Source: JAEUQQ01 sp963697285 (lineage in GTDB: Bacteria; Acidobacteriota; Vicinamibacteria; Vicinamibacterales; JAFNAJ01). Taken from it: 64,000 nt of DNA. Positions within the stretch are counted from its first letter, which is position 1. Every line of letters begins with the position of its first letter. Location of the stretch: contig CAVONI010000004.1 in the NCBI GenBank assembly GCA_963697285.1, positions 203,012-267,011 of the forward strand, written 5' to 3'. The notes below the pieces were generated by a model. It was not told where the DNA came from. It saw only the letters and a list, made by a program, of their open reading frames with translations, and made no database searches. The position numbers and the translations under genes are program-made. Shown in pieces: positions 61,854 to 64,000 of this stretch.

Positions 61854-62879
61854 TCAGTCTTCGAGCTTTTCGATCGTCACGGCCGCGGGGCGGCTGAGCC
61901 TCACGGTGACGTTGCTGCCAGAGGCGAGCGTCGCCGGATTGGGACGGCCAGCAGCCACTGCCGCTGTCCCGGCACCCGCTCCGAGCGAACCGCCGATGGC
62001 GGCACCCTTCCCGCCGCCGAGCAACGCCCCGATCACGGCTCCGCCAATCGCCCCGCCACCGATCTTTGCCGAGCTGTTGGCGGCAGGCGACGCGCCCTCG
62101 CGGTAGATGGTCTCGGCCTGGATGGGAATCGACGTGCCATCCGCGAGCAGGATGGTGTGGAAGCGGACGCCCAGGCGCGCACGCTCCTTGAACTTCCCAC
62201 CCGACTCGACCATTGTCACCGTTCCCCGTGCCTTCGCCCCGGCGGGGATGGCCACCTGTCCGGAGACCCGCACGTCGCGCGTCACGCGGGCATCGACCCG
62301 ATCCTCGACACGTGCCACGTCACTCGAGATGGTGCGTTCCACCTGCAGGCCGATCACGGCATCCGCCGGAACGATCAACTCCTCGAACGCACGCTCGGGG
62401 GCAGCGACCTGCGCCGGCGCAGCCTCCGCCGGCACGTTCTCGAGGGTCGGCCGCGACGGGACGTAGGGTGATGGCGCCGCCGGTGGCAGATTCTCGGACT
62501 CTGCGACAGGTGCACCCGACTGGCCCGACTGTGCCGTTTCCTGGGTCACCTGTGGCAGTCGCTCGGCAGACGCATCAGGAACCGTCGCTGACGGGGTGGC
62601 TGCTGGCGACACGGACGGCCTTGGCGTCACCGAGGTGACGCTCCGGGTCGCCGATGATGCCGGCGCGGGGGGCGCCGGTTGATCGGGCGTCCGGGCCGCC
62701 GCGACGGGCGTTGCTACCGCCATTGGCGCCGGAGTGGCTGCCGGGGCGACCGATGAGGGAGGTGTCGTGGCCTGAGAGGCCGCCTGCGCCCCCTGCCTGA
62801 CGGCCAGGTACGCGCCGCCGCCAGCCGCCGCCACGCACAGGCCGCCGATGAGCAGCACGGCAAGAAACTTGGAACTCAT
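61854..62879 (-). CDS. Membrane-anchored glycine-zipper protein, unknown function
   Basis: A 341-residue protein. A single N-terminal membrane helix (FLAVLLIGGLCVAAAGGGAY) is followed by about 130 residues rich in Pro, Ala and Thr. A folded domain (about 175-270) reads VIGLQVERTISSDVA and GQVAIPAGAKARGTV, a TrbI/VirB10-like beta-barrel pattern. The C-terminal glycine zipper (GGAVIGALLGGGKGAAIGG) could insert in a membrane. The ATG at 62879 begins the helix. It is likely an envelope protein; its function is not known. Confidence 0.65.
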   Translation of the reverse strand: MSSKFLAVLLIGGLCVAAAGGGAYLAVRQGAQAASQATTPPSSVAPAATPAPMAVATPVAAARTPDQPAPPAPASSATRSVTSVTPRPSVSPAATPSATVPDASAERLPQVTQETAQSGQSGAPVAESENLPPAAPSPYVPSRPTLENVPAEAAPAQVAAPERAFEELIVPADAVIGLQVERTISSDVARVEDRVDARVTRDVRVSGQVAIPAGAKARGTVTMVESGGKFKERARLGVRFHTILLADGTSIPIQAETIYREGASPAANSSAKIGGGAIGGAVIGALLGGGKGAAIGGSLGAGAGTAAVAAGRPNPATLASGSNVTVRLSRPAAVTIEKLED

Positions 62880-63030
62880 GGTTGGCTGATTCTCCACGCC
62901 CAGGGACACGCAAGAGCCATGCCCCGCCTCCGGCCCGTTTTCCAACGTAGATCATCGGATCGATCCACGGTAAGGGCAAGTGGCGTGTCCGAACGAGAGG
63001 ACGAGGACGCCGGTTGTCCGCTGGACGAGG

Positions 63031-63735
63031 TCAGTAACCGGCCGCACGCAGGGCCGTAGCGATGCGGTTTTCGGCTTTCCCGATGTGCGTCTTCATCAGC
63101 TCCGAGGCGAGGGTGGCGTAGCCGTTCCTGACGGCGTCGACGATGCCGAGGTGCTCGGCGGTCGACGCAGCGGCGTCGATGCCCACGTCGAGACCCAGGT
63201 ACAGCGGCCGCTGGTGGCGGTCGAGCGCGGCCATCACGATGCCCTCGAGCTGCCTGTTGCCGGTCGAGCGCACCAACTCGAGATGGAAGGCGCTGTTTGC
63301 CCGCAGGTACTCGGCGTAGGTGGCCTTGTCGCCGAGGGTGTAGCGGGTCTCGGCCACGACCAGCAGGCGTTCGATGGCATCGGGCGAGGCGCGTTCGGCC
63401 GCAAGGGCGGCGCCGCCGCCCTCGACGATCTTCCGCAGCTCACACAACTCCCTGTAGCTCTCCACCGTCACGGGGGCCACGGCCACACCCCGGAAGGGGG
63501 TCATCTCGATCAGGCCCTCGAGCGCCAGGCGGTTGAAGGCCTCGCGCAGGGGCGTCCGCGACACGTGCATTTCCTCGCACAGGGCGGCCTCGACGATTTT
63601 TTCGCCCGGCTTCATCGAGCACGTGAGGATGCGGTGCCGCAGGAGCGCGTAGATCCGGTCGGGAAGTGCGAGCGGCCTGGTGACCGCCGGCTCGACGTCG
63701 GCCAGGGGCGGGGCGGTGTTGGTGGGCGGAATCAT
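63031..63735 (-). CDS. GntR/FCD-family transcriptional regulator
   Basis: A 234-residue regulator with a winged-helix domain (about 25-90; CEEMHVSRTPLREAFNRLALEG) and a C-terminal FCD ligand-binding domain whose metal-binding residues include the His in FHLELVRSTGN. The ATG at 63735 is 108 bases from the divergent dehydratase gene, and a typical GntR/FCD operator lies between them, so it probably controls that gene and itself. Confidence 0.92.
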   Translation of the reverse strand: MIPPTNTAPPLADVEPAVTRPLALPDRIYALLRHRILTCSMKPGEKIVEAALCEEMHVSRTPLREAFNRLALEGLIEMTPFRGVAVAPVTVESYRELCELRKIVEGGGAALAAERASPDAIERLLVVAETRYTLGDKATYAEYLRANSAFHLELVRSTGNRQLEGIVMAALDRHQRPLYLGLDVGIDAAASTAEHLGIVDAVRNGYATLASELMKTHIGKAENRIATALRAAGY

Positions 63736-63775
63736 GCGCGGGCTCGGCTGGGCCAATGGTAACGAGGCGGCGAAG

Positions 63776-63803
63776 TTGACACTGTCTGAATATTGTATAC
63801 AGT
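63776..63803 (+). promoter_or_regulatory. Promoter of the dehydratase-like gene
   Basis: TTGACA (63776-63781), a 16-base spacer and TACAGT (63798-63803) form a plus-strand promoter-like pair. The GntR-type palindrome covers its -10 region, so binding would block it. Confidence 0.5.
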
Positions 63804-63805
63804 AT
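63790..63805. promoter_or_regulatory. GntR/FCD-type operator
   Basis: ATATTGTATACAGTAT is a palindrome with only one mismatched pair; its core TGTATACA is perfect. This is the common operator form of FCD-type GntR regulators. It lies between the divergent regulator and dehydratase genes and overlaps the -10 box of the latter. Confidence 0.7.
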
Positions 63806-63843
63806 CCGACTTCCATCGCACGACTTTCCGCTTCCGGAGACTC

Positions 63844-64000
63844 ATGGACGTCGCCACACCGCACCCAGAGGCCGGCAAACCGGCACCCGTCGCCCCGCAG
63901 GTGACCTTCGATGACGTGACGGCGGCGGCCCGTCGGCTCGCCGGCGTCGCCCACCGCACCCCGGTGGCCACGTCACGCACGGTCGACGAGCGGCTCGACG
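63844..64000 (+). CDS. Threonine dehydratase-like PLP enzyme (5' part only)
   Basis: The frame opens at the ATG at 63844, after GGAG, and runs off the right edge with 52 residues visible. The region VTFDDVTAAARRLAGVAHRT followed by PVATSRTVDERLD is the typical beginning of threonine/serine dehydratases and serine racemases (fold type II PLP). The PLP lysine is beyond the window. It is divergent from the GntR/FCD gene and under a shared operator. Confidence 0.75.
   Translation, partial: MDVATPHPEAGKPAPVAPQVTFDDVTAAARRLAGVAHRTPVATSRTVDERLD

Overview
The window is a GC-rich, gene-dense bacterial chromosome segment. Its gene set points to Acidobacteriota, most likely Vicinamibacteria (Luteitalea-like). 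The clues are a TPR-bearing Ser/Thr kinase next to a PF07638-type ECF sigma factor, a very large TonB receptor with an N-terminal carboxypeptidase-regulatory domain, a PEP-CTERM protein, a LytS/LytTR pair and long polycistronic metabolic operons. The taxonomic call is inference from gene content. No rRNA, tRNA, phage, IS transposase or CRISPR array was seen.

Layout. (1) 1-10.1 kb, minus strand: an S66 carboxypeptidase (cut by the window edge), a UPF0182 membrane protein and a SUF iron-sulfur operon in the order sufB-sufC-sufD-sufS-sufU-sufT. (2) 10.1-21.5 kb: a Ser/Thr kinase divergent from an ECF sigma factor, a small zinc-ribbon protein, a DUF2157/DUF4824-like membrane pair, a LytS-type kinase with a LytTR regulator, an M1 aminopeptidase and a membrane protein. 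(3) 21.5-22.3 kb: a PEP-CTERM protein. (4) 22.6-31.6 kb, minus strand: a compact histidine operon hisI-G-D-C-B-H-F-A followed by an MFS carrier and an acyltransferase. It is preceded by a clear his leader peptide (7 His in 24 residues) and an intrinsic terminator, which is a classical attenuator. (5) 31.7-43 kb: a CoA-binding protein; a glycan operon (epimerase with a frameshift, methyltransferase, GT2, GT-C); an MBL hydrolase with a HupE protein; a short CaiB-like protein; modBC without modA; a truncated binding lipoprotein; an altered SixA; and a degenerate amidohydrolase. (6) 43-61.8 kb: an inositol island. A minus-strand unit holds a LacI regulator, iolC, iolE and a zinc dehydrogenase. A plus-strand run holds a frameshifted TonB receptor, iolB, a secreted PIG-L/LmbE deacetylase and an iolD with two frameshifts. 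A second, tightly coupled minus-strand unit holds a PfkB kinase, a GH4 glycosidase, an APC permease and a DUF2090 aldolase. (7) 61.8-64 kb: a glycine-zipper envelope protein and a GntR/FCD regulator divergent from a threonine-dehydratase-like gene (cut by the window edge), with an operator over the promoter.

How the genes work together. The inositol genes supply dehydration (iolE), ring opening (iolD), isomerisation (iolB), phosphorylation (iolC) and aldol cleavage (DUF2090), with uptake (TonB receptor) and control (LacI). The secreted PIG-L deacetylase and the GH4 enzyme suggest, by inference only, that the natural substrate may be a glycosylated inositol. Three of the four frameshifts seen in the window, together with several palindromic repeats, fall in this island. 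It is therefore either decaying or affected by indel errors in the assembly.
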